From the NCBI RefSeq assembly GCF_000385335.1, contig NZ_ARWA01000001.1:1752001-1816000 (forward strand): a DNA stretch of 64,000 nt. The letters are read 5' to 3'. Within the stretch, counting starts at the first letter, position 1. Every line of letters begins with the position of its first letter. Under the pieces are notes generated by a model. The model worked only from the letters and a program-made list of their open reading frames with translations. It did not search any database and was not told where the DNA came from. This DNA is from Methyloferula stellata AR4. GTDB taxonomy: Bacteria; Pseudomonadota; Alphaproteobacteria; Rhizobiales; Beijerinckiaceae. This document shows positions 1-9,042 of this stretch, one piece after another. The position numbers were made by a program, and so were the translations under genes.

Positions 1-81
1 ATGTGCGACCTGAAAAGTTGAGCTCGTCCGCGATGAAGGCATCTGCGCCGAATCCCCGCGGTTCCTTAAGGGGTCTTAAGA

Positions 82-2196
82 ATGATCATCAAAGAGGGCT
101 TTCCGCATCCGCGTGGCGCGCGTTGGGAAGGCTACGGTACAAATTTCGCCCTCTTTTCGGCCAACGCCACGAAAGTTGAAGTCTGCTTCTTTGATTCAGA
201 CGGCGTGAAAGAGACCGCACGCGTTGAGCTGCCGGAATATACCGACCAGATTTTTCACGGGCATATCGAAGGCGCGATGCCCGGTCAGCTTTACGGCTAT
301 CGGGTGTCCGGCCCTTACGCTCCTGAAGAAGGTCACCGGTTCAATCCAAACAAGCTTTTGCTTGACCCTTATGCAAGGGCGCATGCAGGGAAGATCACAT
401 GGAATCCCGCCGTCTTCGGGTACAAGCTTGAAACAGGCGACGATACGAGTTTCGACAAGCGCGACAGTGCGCCTTTCATGCCCAAATGCGTCATCGTCGA
501 TCCCGACTTCGACTGGAAGGGCGAGCCAGGGCGAAGGCCCGCTCCTTGGGACGATGCGATCATCTATGAGACGCATGTCAAAGGCTTTACCAAACTGCAT
601 CCAGCGGTTCCGGAAAAACTGCGCGGCACCTACGCGGGGCTCGGTCAGAAGGCGGTTGTCGATTACATCAAGAGCCTCGGCGTTACCTCCGTTGAGCTGC
701 TTCCGATCCATACATTCGTGAATGATAGCTTGCTCGAGGACAAAGGGCTCGCCAATTACTGGGGCTATAATACGATCGGCTTCTTCGCGCCTGACCCGCG
801 CTACGCCGCGGATGCACAAAACAGCCTGCGTGAATTCAAGGAGATGGTAGCAGGATTGCACGACGCCGGCTTGGAGGTGATTTTGGACGTCGTCTATAAT
901 CACACGGCTGAAGGCAATGAACGCGGTCCGACGCTCTCCTTCAAGGGCATCGACAATGTGAACTATTACCGGCTGCTGCCCGATCAGAAACGCTATTACA
1001 TCAACGATACCGGCACCGGTAATACCGTCAATCTCTCGCATCCGCGCGTGATTCAGCTCGTGACCGATAGTCTGCGCTATTGGGCGCAGGAGATGCACAT
1101 CGACGGTTTTCGCTTTGACCTCGGCACGATCTTGGCGCGCGAGCCGGATGGCTTCAATAGGCAGAGCGGCTTTCTCAAGGCTGTCGGCCAAGATCCGGTG
1201 TTGAACGGAGTTAAGCTCATCGCCGAGCCCTGGGACATTGGTCCCGGCGGCTACCAGGTCGGGAGTTTCCCGCCGGGCTGGTGGGAATGGACGGACAGGT
1301 TTCGTGACGAGGTCCGCGACGCGTGGCGCGGTACCGGGCCTATCACGGCGCTGGCGCCGCGGCTTCTGGGTTCACCGGATTCGTTCAATCATAGCGGCAG
1401 GCGTGCCTATGCTTGCGTGAACTTTATCACCGCGCATGACGGATTCACGCTCTACGATACGGTTGCCTATAACGACAAACACAATGAGGCGAATGGAGAG
1501 GACAATCGCGACGGCAATTCGGACAATCGATCCTGGAACTGTGGTCAGGAAGGTCCCACCGAGGATGCAGAGATCAACGCGCTCCGGCAGCGCCAAATGC
1601 GCAATCTGATGGCGACCGTGCTGCTATCACAAGGCACGCCGATGATCGTCGCCGGCGACGAGTTTGGCCGAACGCAGGGTGGCAACAACAACGCCTATTG
1701 CCAGGATAACGAAATCTCCTGGGTCGATTGGCGCCTCAAAGACGAGAACGCGGCGCTGATACGGTTCACCCAGAAGTTCATCGGGTTGCGCCATAAATTT
1801 CCGATCCTACGCCACAGCCGATTTCTGACCGCCGACCTGAACGAAGAGACAGGCGTCAAGGCTATCACCTGGATCAGCGCTACCGGCGGCGAAATGACCG
1901 CCGCAGAATGGAGCAACGGCCTCGTCAAATGTTTCGGAATGTTGATGGATGGGCGAGCGCAGTCGACCGGAATCCAGAAGCGCGGCCTCGACGCCACGAT
2001 GCTGCTCATCATGAATAGCTGGGAAGATGTCGTGCTCTTCAAGCTGCCGGAAGCGCCGGAGGGAGATGGATGGCATTTGCTCGTCGACACGAATATTCCA
2101 GACGAAAAATCCGATAAAATCCTCGAGGTCGGACATGTCTACGAGGTGACTGGGCGATCCTTGTTGCTCTTCATGATGCGGAAGAAAACGGGGTAA
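82..2196 (+). CDS. glgX: Glycogen debranching enzyme GlgX
   Basis: A 704-residue GH13 isoamylase-type enzyme that hydrolyses alpha-1,6 branch points of glycogen limit dextrin in the cytoplasm. The N-terminal ~110 residues form the CBM48/isoamylase N domain. The catalytic barrel follows, with region I DVVYNHTAEG (residue 269 on), the nucleophile Asp346 in GFRFDLGT, the acid/base Glu382 in AEPWD, and Asp453 in the AHDGFT motif, so all three catalytic acids are present. Length is typical of GlgX. The start has an AAGGGG ribosome site about 10 bases upstream. Its usual glycogen-operon partners are not visible and would lie to the left of the window. Downstream it runs directly into recombinase debris, so it marks the left edge of the accessory island. 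Confidence 0.95.
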   Translation: MIIKEGFPHPRGARWEGYGTNFALFSANATKVEVCFFDSDGVKETARVELPEYTDQIFHGHIEGAMPGQLYGYRVSGPYAPEEGHRFNPNKLLLDPYARAHAGKITWNPAVFGYKLETGDDTSFDKRDSAPFMPKCVIVDPDFDWKGEPGRRPAPWDDAIIYETHVKGFTKLHPAVPEKLRGTYAGLGQKAVVDYIKSLGVTSVELLPIHTFVNDSLLEDKGLANYWGYNTIGFFAPDPRYAADAQNSLREFKEMVAGLHDAGLEVILDVVYNHTAEGNERGPTLSFKGIDNVNYYRLLPDQKRYYINDTGTGNTVNLSHPRVIQLVTDSLRYWAQEMHIDGFRFDLGTILAREPDGFNRQSGFLKAVGQDPVLNGVKLIAEPWDIGPGGYQVGSFPPGWWEWTDRFRDEVRDAWRGTGPITALAPRLLGSPDSFNHSGRRAYACVNFITAHDGFTLYDTVAYNDKHNEANGEDNRDGNSDNRSWNCGQEGPTEDAEINALRQRQMRNLMATVLLSQGTPMIVAGDEFGRTQGGNNNAYCQDNEISWVDWRLKDENAALIRFTQKFIGLRHKFPILRHSRFLTADLNEETGVKAITWISATGGEMTAAEWSNGLVKCFGMLMDGRAQSTGIQKRGLDATMLLIMNSWEDVVLFKLPEAPEGDGWHLLVDTNIPDEKSDKILEVGHVYEVTGRSLLLFMMRKKTG

Positions 2197-2207
2197 GGAA
2201 GGATCAG

Positions 2208-2550
2208 GAAGGCTCCGTCACGCGGGTTGCCGCGCCCGATGTAGCGCTGGTTCTCTAAGCTCTCCAACAATACGAGAGCCGCAACCAGGAATCGAGTCTC
2301 GGCCATATGATTCCAACACATCACGATCGAGACAACGAGGCGACTCCCTCCGATCACGACCTCGTCCATCGCTCCGTCGCCCGGATCACCATCCACGAGA
2401 CGCGGATCGACATTGCCTTGAAGACGGCCGAACAGCAGCAGGACTTCTCGGACCAGGGTCTGGGCGATCGGGGTTTACTGGAAGACGGCGTGCCTGCTCA
2501 GCTCTCCATGCCCTTCGCGCCAAACCATCCATTGCGCAAAGGCATTGCGC
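2208..2550 (+). pseudogene. Serine recombinase fragment (zinc-ribbon part)
   Basis: Remnant of a large serine site-specific recombinase. Reading from about 2212 gives GSVTRVAAPDVALVL, then an in-frame stop, then LVHRSVARITIHETRIDIAL, which resembles the end of the recombinase zinc-ribbon region, and finally AQLSMPFAPNHPLRKGIA. There it breaks off, 25 bases from the stop codon of the convergent permease. No catalytic domain is present. The last 63 bases (2488-2550) recur at 14447-14509 with one mismatch, where a second recombinase fragment continues the protein. Family assignment rests on recognition of the tail pattern and is moderately sure; that the piece is non-functional is clear from the stop codon and truncation. 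Confidence 0.6.
2488..2550 (+). repeat. 63-bp direct repeat, left copy
   Basis: This segment is repeated at 14447-14509 in the same orientation, with 62 of 63 bases identical. Both copies encode the recombinase peptide AQLSMPFAPNHPLRKGIA. The 22 bases upstream of each copy are still related but only about two-thirds identical. The pair brackets the 11.9-kb segment that holds the nitrogenase-like locus and tex. Confidence 0.85.
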
Positions 2551-2575
2551 CCGGCGATGTAGCGCCTACCGCTAG

Positions 2576-3634
2576 TTATTCTCGCGCCCAGCCATTCGAT
2601 TGCGTCTTCCAAAAGAGCAAAGCGAAGATCGGCGTGCCGACGACGCTTGTGAGAAGCCCGATCGGGATCTCTTGCTCAGTTGCGCTGCGGGCAATGTCGT
2701 CCATGCCGAGAAGATAGATGCCGCCGAGGAAGGCCGCGGTCGGCAGGAGACGCGTGTGCTCGGGCCCGACCAGCATGCGGGCAAGATGCGGCACGATAAG
2801 ACCGACCCAGCCGACACCGCCACTGACCGAGACTTGCGCGGCGACCAATAGGGCCACGAGGCCCATGAGACCCCAGCGCAAGGCTTCGACATTGACGCCC
2901 AACGCCTGCGCGTCATCCTCGCCGAGCGAGAGCAGATTGATGCGCCAGCGCAATGCCATCAAAAGCGTGCCGGCAAAGAGCGTCGCGGCTGCGACGATCG
3001 CGACTTTGTCGTAGGTCGCGCCAGCGAAACTGCCGAGGAGCCAATAGACGATGGATGGCAGTTTGAGCGTCGGATCGGCCAGCGTCTGCATCAGGCCGAC
3101 GAGGGCACCACAAAAACCGCCGACAATTACGCCGGAAAGCACGAGGCCGAGCGTGCTTGCGCGCCCGGCGAGCTTGGCAAGACTGAAAGCAATGAACAGT
3201 GCGAGCAGCCCGCATCCGAAGGCAAGCCCCACAATCCCGAGCGACGGCCAAGACAGCATGATCGCGGTCACACCGCCGAGAGCTGCGCCGGACGACACGC
3301 CAGCGATCTCTGGCCCGACAAGCGGATTGCGGAAGACGCCTTGCATGGCCGCGCCTGACATCGCGAGTCCCATGCCGCATAAGGTGACAAGCAGGATACG
3401 CGGCATGCGCACGATCTCGACGACGACCCAAGGCGCATTCGTATAGTTGCCCTTGGCATTGATCGGGAAAGTGGTGAAGACGATCCGCGCCACTTCGCTG
3501 AAGGGCACGGGATAGCGCCCGAGTGTCAGCGAAAAGAGGATGAGAACGATAAGCGCTCCGACGAGCAGGAGCGGCAAAAGGTCAAGCGCGCGGGCGTGTC
3601 GCGGCTGTGCCGAGACAGAAAGGGCGACGGTCAC
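2576..3634 (-). CDS. FecCD/BtuC-family ABC importer permease
   Basis: A 352-residue polytopic inner-membrane protein of the BtuC/FecCD/FhuB type. It is the transmembrane subunit that moves siderophore-iron, haem, corrinoid or other metal chelates inward. Family landmarks are RMPRILLVTLCGMGLAMSGA near residue 80, QGVFRNPLVGPEIAGVSSGA with the conserved NPL-P-G pattern, LGVNVEALRW (the cytoplasmic loop that contacts the ATPase), and GWVGLIVPHLARMLVG. About nine to ten hydrophobic segments are visible. It is transcribed away from the nitrogenase-like gene. No ATP-binding subunit follows: on its strand the next DNA is a recombinase fragment 25 bases past the stop, so the ATPase was lost or is encoded elsewhere. 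The substrate cannot be read from the permease. Confidence 0.88.
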   Translation of the reverse strand: MTVALSVSAQPRHARALDLLPLLLVGALIVLILFSLTLGRYPVPFSEVARIVFTTFPINAKGNYTNAPWVVVEIVRMPRILLVTLCGMGLAMSGAAMQGVFRNPLVGPEIAGVSSGAALGGVTAIMLSWPSLGIVGLAFGCGLLALFIAFSLAKLAGRASTLGLVLSGVIVGGFCGALVGLMQTLADPTLKLPSIVYWLLGSFAGATYDKVAIVAAATLFAGTLLMALRWRINLLSLGEDDAQALGVNVEALRWGLMGLVALLVAAQVSVSGGVGWVGLIVPHLARMLVGPEHTRLLPTAAFLGGIYLLGMDDIARSATEQEIPIGLLTSVVGTPIFALLFWKTQSNGWARE

Positions 3635-3870
3635 AACTCTATGTCCTTATGACGGAAGCAGACCCATGGATTCCCGCTAAAACAAATGCGTCGCTTCCCG
3701 CTCAACGGAATTTTGCTTTGCGTGCGAGGCGCCAAACCAGCGCGTTTCATATCATCCGCCGAGCCGCGAACTTTTGTCTGATCCGTGCCACTTGGTCTGG
3801 GGCAATCCTTATCTCGGTAATGAGCATTTGAGGCTGAGAGATCACCGATCATAGAATGCAGCAAAGGAAC

Positions 3871-3975
3871 ACGCTATATAATTTTGTTATTTTGAAAACA
3901 CAAATGTAGGGTTCAAGACATAACTTATGTCGCTTGACGTAGGTAGATACGCTATGTTTACTATATATATATCGA
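3871..3975. promoter_or_regulatory. Divergent control region: palindrome and Mo-box-like sites
   Basis: The 383-base gap between the permease (minus) and the nitrogenase-like gene (plus) is AT-rich and holds no gene. Three elements stand out. A perfect 15-bp palindrome GACATAAcTTATGTC lies at 3917-3931. A half-site ACGCTATATAA starts at 3871. An imperfect 25-bp dyad at 3950-3974 runs from CGCTATGT to ATATATCG, resembling the CGNTATAT half-sites of ModE-type Mo-boxes. TTGACG at 3934-3939 could be a -35 element. The palindrome and half-sites are directly visible; assigning them to ModE or any other regulator is inference. Confidence 0.35.
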
Positions 3976-4017
3976 AATGCATCGCAGTCCCGGCTGCGGA
4001 AAATCAAGAGCGTTCAA

Positions 4018-5523
4018 GTGAGTCAGTTCGACGATTTGGGTCCAGGCGCGAAAGGCGTGAAGCCCGCGAACAAGGTACATGAGCATGCTCATTTGGTGCC
4101 GGTAAAGCCGATCCGGCACCGCAATCGAGGGCCCGCCAAAGTCACTCTTGAACAACATGTTTTGCCGAGACTGCCGGGAGAATTGCCGGTCGGGAAGCCG
4201 CAAGCCAATACCGATGCGGGCCGCCTCAAACATAGCTGGCCGCAGCATCCGCAAGTGATCCACGCTCATTGGGGGACGGTTCATGATCTGGCTGTCCTGT
4301 CGCATGGGGCCGCAGGCTGCGGTTATTTCGCTCTGGATGACCGTATGGTCACCCGTGGCCATGCAGGGGTGACCCGTTTCGAAAGCTTGAACATCACCAG
4401 CGACTTCACGACCGATGACATCGAGTCCGGTGGCGATGCCAAACTCGACCGCTGCATCGACGAAGCGAACGAACTTTTTCCCCTCTCGCGCGGCATGATT
4501 GTTCTCTCGCTCGATCCCGTCATCCAGCTCGACTCGGATATTCGAGCCGTTACGCACCGGAAGATGGAGCAGGATCGTAAATTGACGGTCGCTCTGCCGG
4601 CAGAGCATTTTCGTCAAGGCGGCTTCGACTATTATCTTCGCGACAGCAAGGCCGCGACCTGGCGTGCCGCCGATATGTTCGACACAAGGGAGCCGGGTAC
4701 ACCTTATGACGTCGCTTTGATTTATACGCGCCCGGGGCCAGCTCTCATCTCCGAGGTCCGGCGGTTGCTGACAGCTATCGGCCTTAACGTGGTCGCATGC
4801 GGAAGTCATTGCGCATCTGAAGATTTTGCCGGCCGATTGAAAGAGGTGAAACTGGCGCTCGGCTTCGGACAGAAGCTCGGTATGACGGCGATGTACGATC
4901 GGCATCCTTTTGCGAGCGCGCAGGAGAAGCGTTTCGGTATTCCCTGGATGTGGTCTTGCTTCGTCTCGCCACGTGCGACAGCGGAATCGCTGCGCGCCAT
5001 TGCACGGCGCTTCGACGCAAAAATCGAAGCCAAAGCAGAAGATGTCATCGGCGCCCATGCGGCTTTGGTCGAAGCGACGATCGCGCGCTACCGCCCGGCG
5101 CTCGAAGGCAGGCTCGTGCTCGAGTTTTCCGGGCTCGGCGCGGACGAACTCGAACCTTTGCAAATGCTCGGCATGCGGCTTGGAAATGCGAAAGGATGGA
5201 CCAAAAAAGACGGCTCGTGGAGGACACCCCGCAAGCCTTGCGCCTACCCAATGCCGTCTGATGAGGGTTTGCTGGCGCTTCTGCGTGAAGCTGAACCCGA
5301 CCTTGTGATCGGCACGGGATGGGACCAATTCGAAGCCCGCAAGCGAGGTTACTGCGCTTGGGTACCATCACGCGCTTATAAGCAGGCGCCTTTCGGCTAT
5401 TGGGGCTTTCGCGGATTTGCCGATTTTGCGGCCGACATCGATCGCATCGTGAACGCGACATGGCGCGGCCTGACGGCATCGAAGATCGGGGCTGTCTCTC
5501 CACAGCTGGATCTGTCGGAATGA
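4018..5523 (+). CDS. Nitrogenase component 1-like protein (NifD/NifK fold), orphan subunit
   Basis: A 501-residue protein of the nitrogenase component 1 superfamily (NifDK, NifEN, BchNB, CfbD and others). Landmarks aligned by eye with NifD are SHGAAGCGYF (Cys101, matching alpha-Cys88), IESGGDAKLDRCIDEA, SLDPVIQLDSDIRAV (matching the ECPIGLIGDDI segment), KRFGIPWMWSCFVSPRATAE around residue 305, and GFADFAADID near the C terminus. The alpha-Cys154 position is Asp166. No Cys lies in the segment that carries the FeMo-cofactor Cys in NifD, and the cofactor His position reads Pro. The His-rich N terminus lacks the first P-cluster Cys. A classical P-cluster or FeMo-co is therefore unlikely; the function is unknown. 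The GTG start is tentative, because the frame is open further upstream. No NifH-like or second subunit is in the window. Confidence 0.72.
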   Translation: MSQFDDLGPGAKGVKPANKVHEHAHLVPVKPIRHRNRGPAKVTLEQHVLPRLPGELPVGKPQANTDAGRLKHSWPQHPQVIHAHWGTVHDLAVLSHGAAGCGYFALDDRMVTRGHAGVTRFESLNITSDFTTDDIESGGDAKLDRCIDEANELFPLSRGMIVLSLDPVIQLDSDIRAVTHRKMEQDRKLTVALPAEHFRQGGFDYYLRDSKAATWRAADMFDTREPGTPYDVALIYTRPGPALISEVRRLLTAIGLNVVACGSHCASEDFAGRLKEVKLALGFGQKLGMTAMYDRHPFASAQEKRFGIPWMWSCFVSPRATAESLRAIARRFDAKIEAKAEDVIGAHAALVEATIARYRPALEGRLVLEFSGLGADELEPLQMLGMRLGNAKGWTKKDGSWRTPRKPCAYPMPSDEGLLALLREAEPDLVIGTGWDQFEARKRGYCAWVPSRAYKQAPFGYWGFRGFADFAADIDRIVNATWRGLTASKIGAVSPQLDLSE

Positions 5524-5719
5524 ACGCCCGCGTAATGGTCCTTTTATCGCGCGGACAGGGCGCGGTCAGTTACGCCGATTCGGGCTGAACTCATTCGCTG
5601 CGGCAATGATGGCGTCATCTAAAAATGCCGCCACGCCAAATCTCACATCTTTGTAAAACACACGGCTCCGTCGGCTGGGCGGAGGACGGAATCTTATTGT
5701 CATTATGGGGGACAATACG

Positions 5720-7885
5720 ATGGCGAAATCCAATTCATTGAATGTCTTTGCCGTACGAAGCGGCCTTTCTTTCGTACTCGCCACCGGTCTGGCGGGCATT
5801 GCCAAAGCGCAAGGCCTTACGCCCGTGCCAGACGTGTCGGTCGACGCGTCGGGAACACAGCCGGCCGATGGAAGTGCTGCTGCCGGATATCGGTCGCAGA
5901 ACACAGCGACAGCGGGTCCCTGGGGTAGCCTTCCGCTGCAAGATACGCCTTATTCGATCAATGTCGTTCCGCAGGCTTTGATCGAAAATGTTCAGGCGAC
6001 CCAGCCTGATCAGATCCTTCGTATGAATCCTGTCGTCCAGATTCAGCAACCGACCTCGTTCAACGGAAGAGCCACATTCAACATTCGCGGCTTCAACATC
6101 GTGAACTTCGAAGAGGATGGCTTGCGCGATTCCAATGGCTGGGGCATCGCTATGGAGGAATATCAGAGCGTCGAAGTTCTGTCCGGCCTGTCCGGGTTTC
6201 TCTATGGCCCAGCAAATGTAGGCGGTCTGATCAATTTCGTCAGCAAAACCCCGACACCGACTCCCTTTGCATCGGTCACCGTTGGTGATGCGGGGGTCAG
6301 CAATGACGGGTATGGCAATTACTACGTGCACGGCGACTTTGGTGGACCAATCGATAAAAACGGACTGTTTGCCTATCGCCTCAACCTCGTGAGCCAGAAC
6401 GGTGATCAAGGACCAGATTTTACGGCCCAGCGCCGCAATCTCGTCAGCGGGGTACTCGATTGGCACGTCTATGATCGGTTGACGATCGAGGCGATGGCGA
6501 CGGCTTATGATTATAAGCAAAACGGTCTTCCGGCGAGTTGGTCGACAGCGTCTAAGGTAACGTCATATCCAGCCGCTCCGAGCGCCGATCAGCTTTGGTC
6601 GGAACCCTGGTCTTATCAGGCCGTCGAGACAGACAAAGTCGGTGTCAAAATAAAATGGGATTTGACAGATATTTTCAGCTTCCGCTCGGCATTTCGCTAC
6701 GCGACTTACACGGATCAGAATCAAGAAATCGTCAACACCATTCAAACCAATAATACCTATACGCAGAGTGATCAGGCGCGAGCCTTTCGAAGGCTGGCTA
6801 ATTATGATGGCTACGCCTTTATGGATGCGCGTTTCGATACTTTGGCGCTCGAGCATAAAATGACGTTTGGCTTCTATGGAGATTCGTCGGTCTTTCAAGA
6901 GCATCCAGACGAGCAGGCAAGCGCCAATGTTACAGGTCAATTTAACCTGCTATCGCCGATCTATGCCGCGCAACCACTTATCATTGCCGGAACGAAGCCG
7001 CTCTATAAGGACCAATCGACGTTCAACAAGAACTACGTCCTCGGCGATATTATTAAAATCAACGATTACTTTACGGTGATCGCTGGTGCCAATTATGCCG
7101 ATATAGGTCTCAGCACTTTCGCCACGAACGGCACGCTGTCGGCCCGCTATGACAAGTCGGTGCCGACCCCTACAGCCTCGTTGCTCTTCAAGCCGGTTTC
7201 CTGGCTGACGACTTATGGAAGTTACATTGAATCACTTGAACAAGGCACGATCGTTCCAAGCACGGGCGCAATCGTATTCACCAATGCGGGACAAATCTTA
7301 GCACCGGTTGTGGATAGGCAATATGAAATCGGCGCCAAAGCCACAGTCGGGGGCATGTTGCTAACTGCGGCTTTGTTTCAGATCGATAAAGCCAACCAAT
7401 TTGCCAGTAACAATGGAAATGGCACTTCAACCGATGTGCAAGACGGTCGCGAAGTCCATAAAGGGGGTGAACTGACCGCGACCGGTAAGGTCTTTGACGA
7501 TCTTACGATTGTCGGCGGCCTGACCTTCTTTAATTCTGAGGTGACACAGGCCAGCAGTACGTCTTTGAACGGCAAACGGCCGATGAACGTCGCCGATCAA
7601 ATGGTTAAAGTATATGCAGAATATAACATCCCTTTCATTCCGGGTCTCACGCTCACTGGCGGTGCATATTATACCGGGTCATTCTATGCGGATGCTGCCA
7701 ATTCAAAGCCGCTGCCGGCGGTTCTCATCGGCGATGTCGGAGCACGCTATGTGACCAAAATCAACAATTTGCCTCTGACCATACGCCTCAATATCACGAA
7801 TGTTGCGGACAAAAGCTATTGGCAAAGCGCCAATTTCGTCGGCGATCCTCGTCGTATTGCATTCTCGTTTCAGACGACCTTTTGA
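5720..7885 (+). CDS. TonB-dependent outer-membrane receptor
   Basis: A 721-residue receptor that takes up a large ligand across the outer membrane using TonB energy. The start at 5720 is preferred over an ATG at 5705 because GGGGGA lies six bases upstream and the protein then begins with a signal peptide ending near AGIAKAQ. The plug domain is clear: DTPYSINVVPQALIENVQAT, FNIRGFNIVNFEEDG and LSGLSGFLYGPANVGGLINF (typical of siderophore receptors such as FpvA/FhuE). A beta-barrel of amphipathic strands follows and ends in the expected terminal Phe (SFQTTF). No N-terminal signalling (STN) domain is seen. It lies 196 bases after the nitrogenase-like gene and 11 bases before the binding-protein gene, which implies joint expression and a common ligand. 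Ligand identity is not deducible. Confidence 0.92.
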   Translation: MAKSNSLNVFAVRSGLSFVLATGLAGIAKAQGLTPVPDVSVDASGTQPADGSAAAGYRSQNTATAGPWGSLPLQDTPYSINVVPQALIENVQATQPDQILRMNPVVQIQQPTSFNGRATFNIRGFNIVNFEEDGLRDSNGWGIAMEEYQSVEVLSGLSGFLYGPANVGGLINFVSKTPTPTPFASVTVGDAGVSNDGYGNYYVHGDFGGPIDKNGLFAYRLNLVSQNGDQGPDFTAQRRNLVSGVLDWHVYDRLTIEAMATAYDYKQNGLPASWSTASKVTSYPAAPSADQLWSEPWSYQAVETDKVGVKIKWDLTDIFSFRSAFRYATYTDQNQEIVNTIQTNNTYTQSDQARAFRRLANYDGYAFMDARFDTLALEHKMTFGFYGDSSVFQEHPDEQASANVTGQFNLLSPIYAAQPLIIAGTKPLYKDQSTFNKNYVLGDIIKINDYFTVIAGANYADIGLSTFATNGTLSARYDKSVPTPTASLLFKPVSWLTTYGSYIESLEQGTIVPSTGAIVFTNAGQILAPVVDRQYEIGAKATVGGMLLTAALFQIDKANQFASNNGNGTSTDVQDGREVHKGGELTATGKVFDDLTIVGGLTFFNSEVTQASSTSLNGKRPMNVADQMVKVYAEYNIPFIPGLTLTGGAYYTGSFYADAANSKPLPAVLIGDVGARYVTKINNLPLTIRLNITNVADKSYWQSANFVGDPRRIAFSFQTTF

Positions 7886-7896
7886 AGACCGGCGTG

Positions 7897-9018
7897 ATGA
7901 ATCGTCATGGCGCGTTTTTGTCTCTTCGGTTGTGGACGATACTGACTGTGGGCGCTTTCTCAATCGGCGTCTGCCCTCCGCATTTGTCGCCAACCTTCAA
8001 GGAGGGGCCCGCCCATTCCGCTGTTTCGGCTCCGCAGCGCCCCGCAATCTATCCCCCGCTTCTGACAGCCTACATTACGGTTGAGGGACGGGCTCCCCAT
8101 GTTCCCGCAATAACCGAAGTCGAGCAGTCATTTATCGCAAGCGGCCTTTTCGGCCATATGTTTCCGGTGCTTGAGGACTTGCCAAAACTTGCGACCCTCG
8201 GCCGTAAGTCCTCAGTCCCCGGCGATCCCGAACAAATTCTTCTGCTTGCACCGGACGCCATTCTCGTTTGGTCATGGGCAACAGGTGGCTTAGAAAAGAT
8301 TGGCATCTCGTTCGAGCGCATCACATCCACGGATGTGCTCGAATCATGGCGCCAGCTCGGCGGCTTCATCCATGACCCGCAGCGCGCGGATCGTTTGATT
8401 GCTTCTTCCGAGCAAAGCAAAGCTGCGCTGATTAAGATGGTCGGCGATCTACCGCGCGGCAAGGGCCAGCGTGCGCTCATCCTTTGGCGCAATAGCCCGG
8501 ACGTTTGGCACATCGCCGGTAGCGCTCACCGCGACGCGCAGTATCTTGTCGATCTTGGCGCCGACATTCCGCCGCGTTTGCCGTTCGAAAAGCATATTTC
8601 TATCGGCAGTCTGCAAATCGGGCGCGAAGAGCTGCTCGAACTCGACCCTGACATCATTTTTTTGTCGTGCTGCGTGGCAGTGAATGATGTTCCGCAAACA
8701 TTCTATGACGACCCTTCCATGCAGCCACTCAAGGCCGTGCGCACACATCGCATTTACAAGGAGCCGGTCGGAGGAGGCCGTATGGACGGCGTTGTCGAAA
8801 CGCCACTCATGCTGCGATGGTATGCGGAGCTTCTTTATCCCGATCAGCTCGATAGTCAATTTCGCGAAGATTTCAAAAGTACATATCAGCAGGTTTATAA
8901 TTTCCCGATCGGCGACGACGAGTTCGATCCCACGATCTTTTTGAAAGAGAACAGTTCGTCAGTAAATTATGCGCGTTTCACACGGAGCGCTCTCCAAGGG
9001 ACGGGAACCCAGAATTGA
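7897..9018 (+). CDS. Periplasmic metal-chelate binding protein (BtuF/FepB-like)
   Basis: A 373-residue substrate-binding protein of the class that serves FecCD/BtuCD importers. The reading frame is open further upstream into the receptor gene, but the ATG at 7897, 11 bases after the receptor stop, gives an N-terminal hydrophobic export segment (LRLWTILTVGAFSIGV). Landmarks are PHVPAITEVEQSFIASGLFG, the PKLATLGRK segment, PEQILLLAPDAILVW and LLELDPDIIFLSC (the class pattern for the two lobes joined by one long helix), and a C-terminal ETPLMLRWYAELLYPDQ typical of the family. It would pass the receptor's ligand to the permease at 2576-3634. No lipobox is obvious, so it is probably soluble or signal-anchored. 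Confidence 0.82.
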   Translation: MNRHGAFLSLRLWTILTVGAFSIGVCPPHLSPTFKEGPAHSAVSAPQRPAIYPPLLTAYITVEGRAPHVPAITEVEQSFIASGLFGHMFPVLEDLPKLATLGRKSSVPGDPEQILLLAPDAILVWSWATGGLEKIGISFERITSTDVLESWRQLGGFIHDPQRADRLIASSEQSKAALIKMVGDLPRGKGQRALILWRNSPDVWHIAGSAHRDAQYLVDLGADIPPRLPFEKHISIGSLQIGREELLELDPDIIFLSCCVAVNDVPQTFYDDPSMQPLKAVRTHRIYKEPVGGGRMDGVVETPLMLRWYAELLYPDQLDSQFREDFKSTYQQVYNFPIGDDEFDPTIFLKENSSSVNYARFTRSALQGTGTQN

Positions 9019-9042
9019 ATGGTCTGTTATGAGGAAAAAAAC

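Noticed and set aside
1-21. Short frame ending in TGA at the window start (MCDLKS)
   Set aside because: Could be the tail of an upstream gene but too short to support.
3961-5328. 455-residue open frame on the minus strand over the nitrogenase-like gene
   Set aside because: Its composition is that of an antisense shadow (Arg/His-rich, no family pattern), while the plus frame shows clear nitrogenase-superfamily motifs.
4018-5523. True NifD, AnfD or VnfD subunit
   Set aside because: The P-cluster and FeMo-co ligands are mostly absent, and no nifH, nifK or other nif genes accompany it.
5640-5700. Cobalamin riboswitch upstream of the TonB receptor
   Set aside because: A small GC hairpin is present, but no B12-box-like conserved core was found and the leader is too short.
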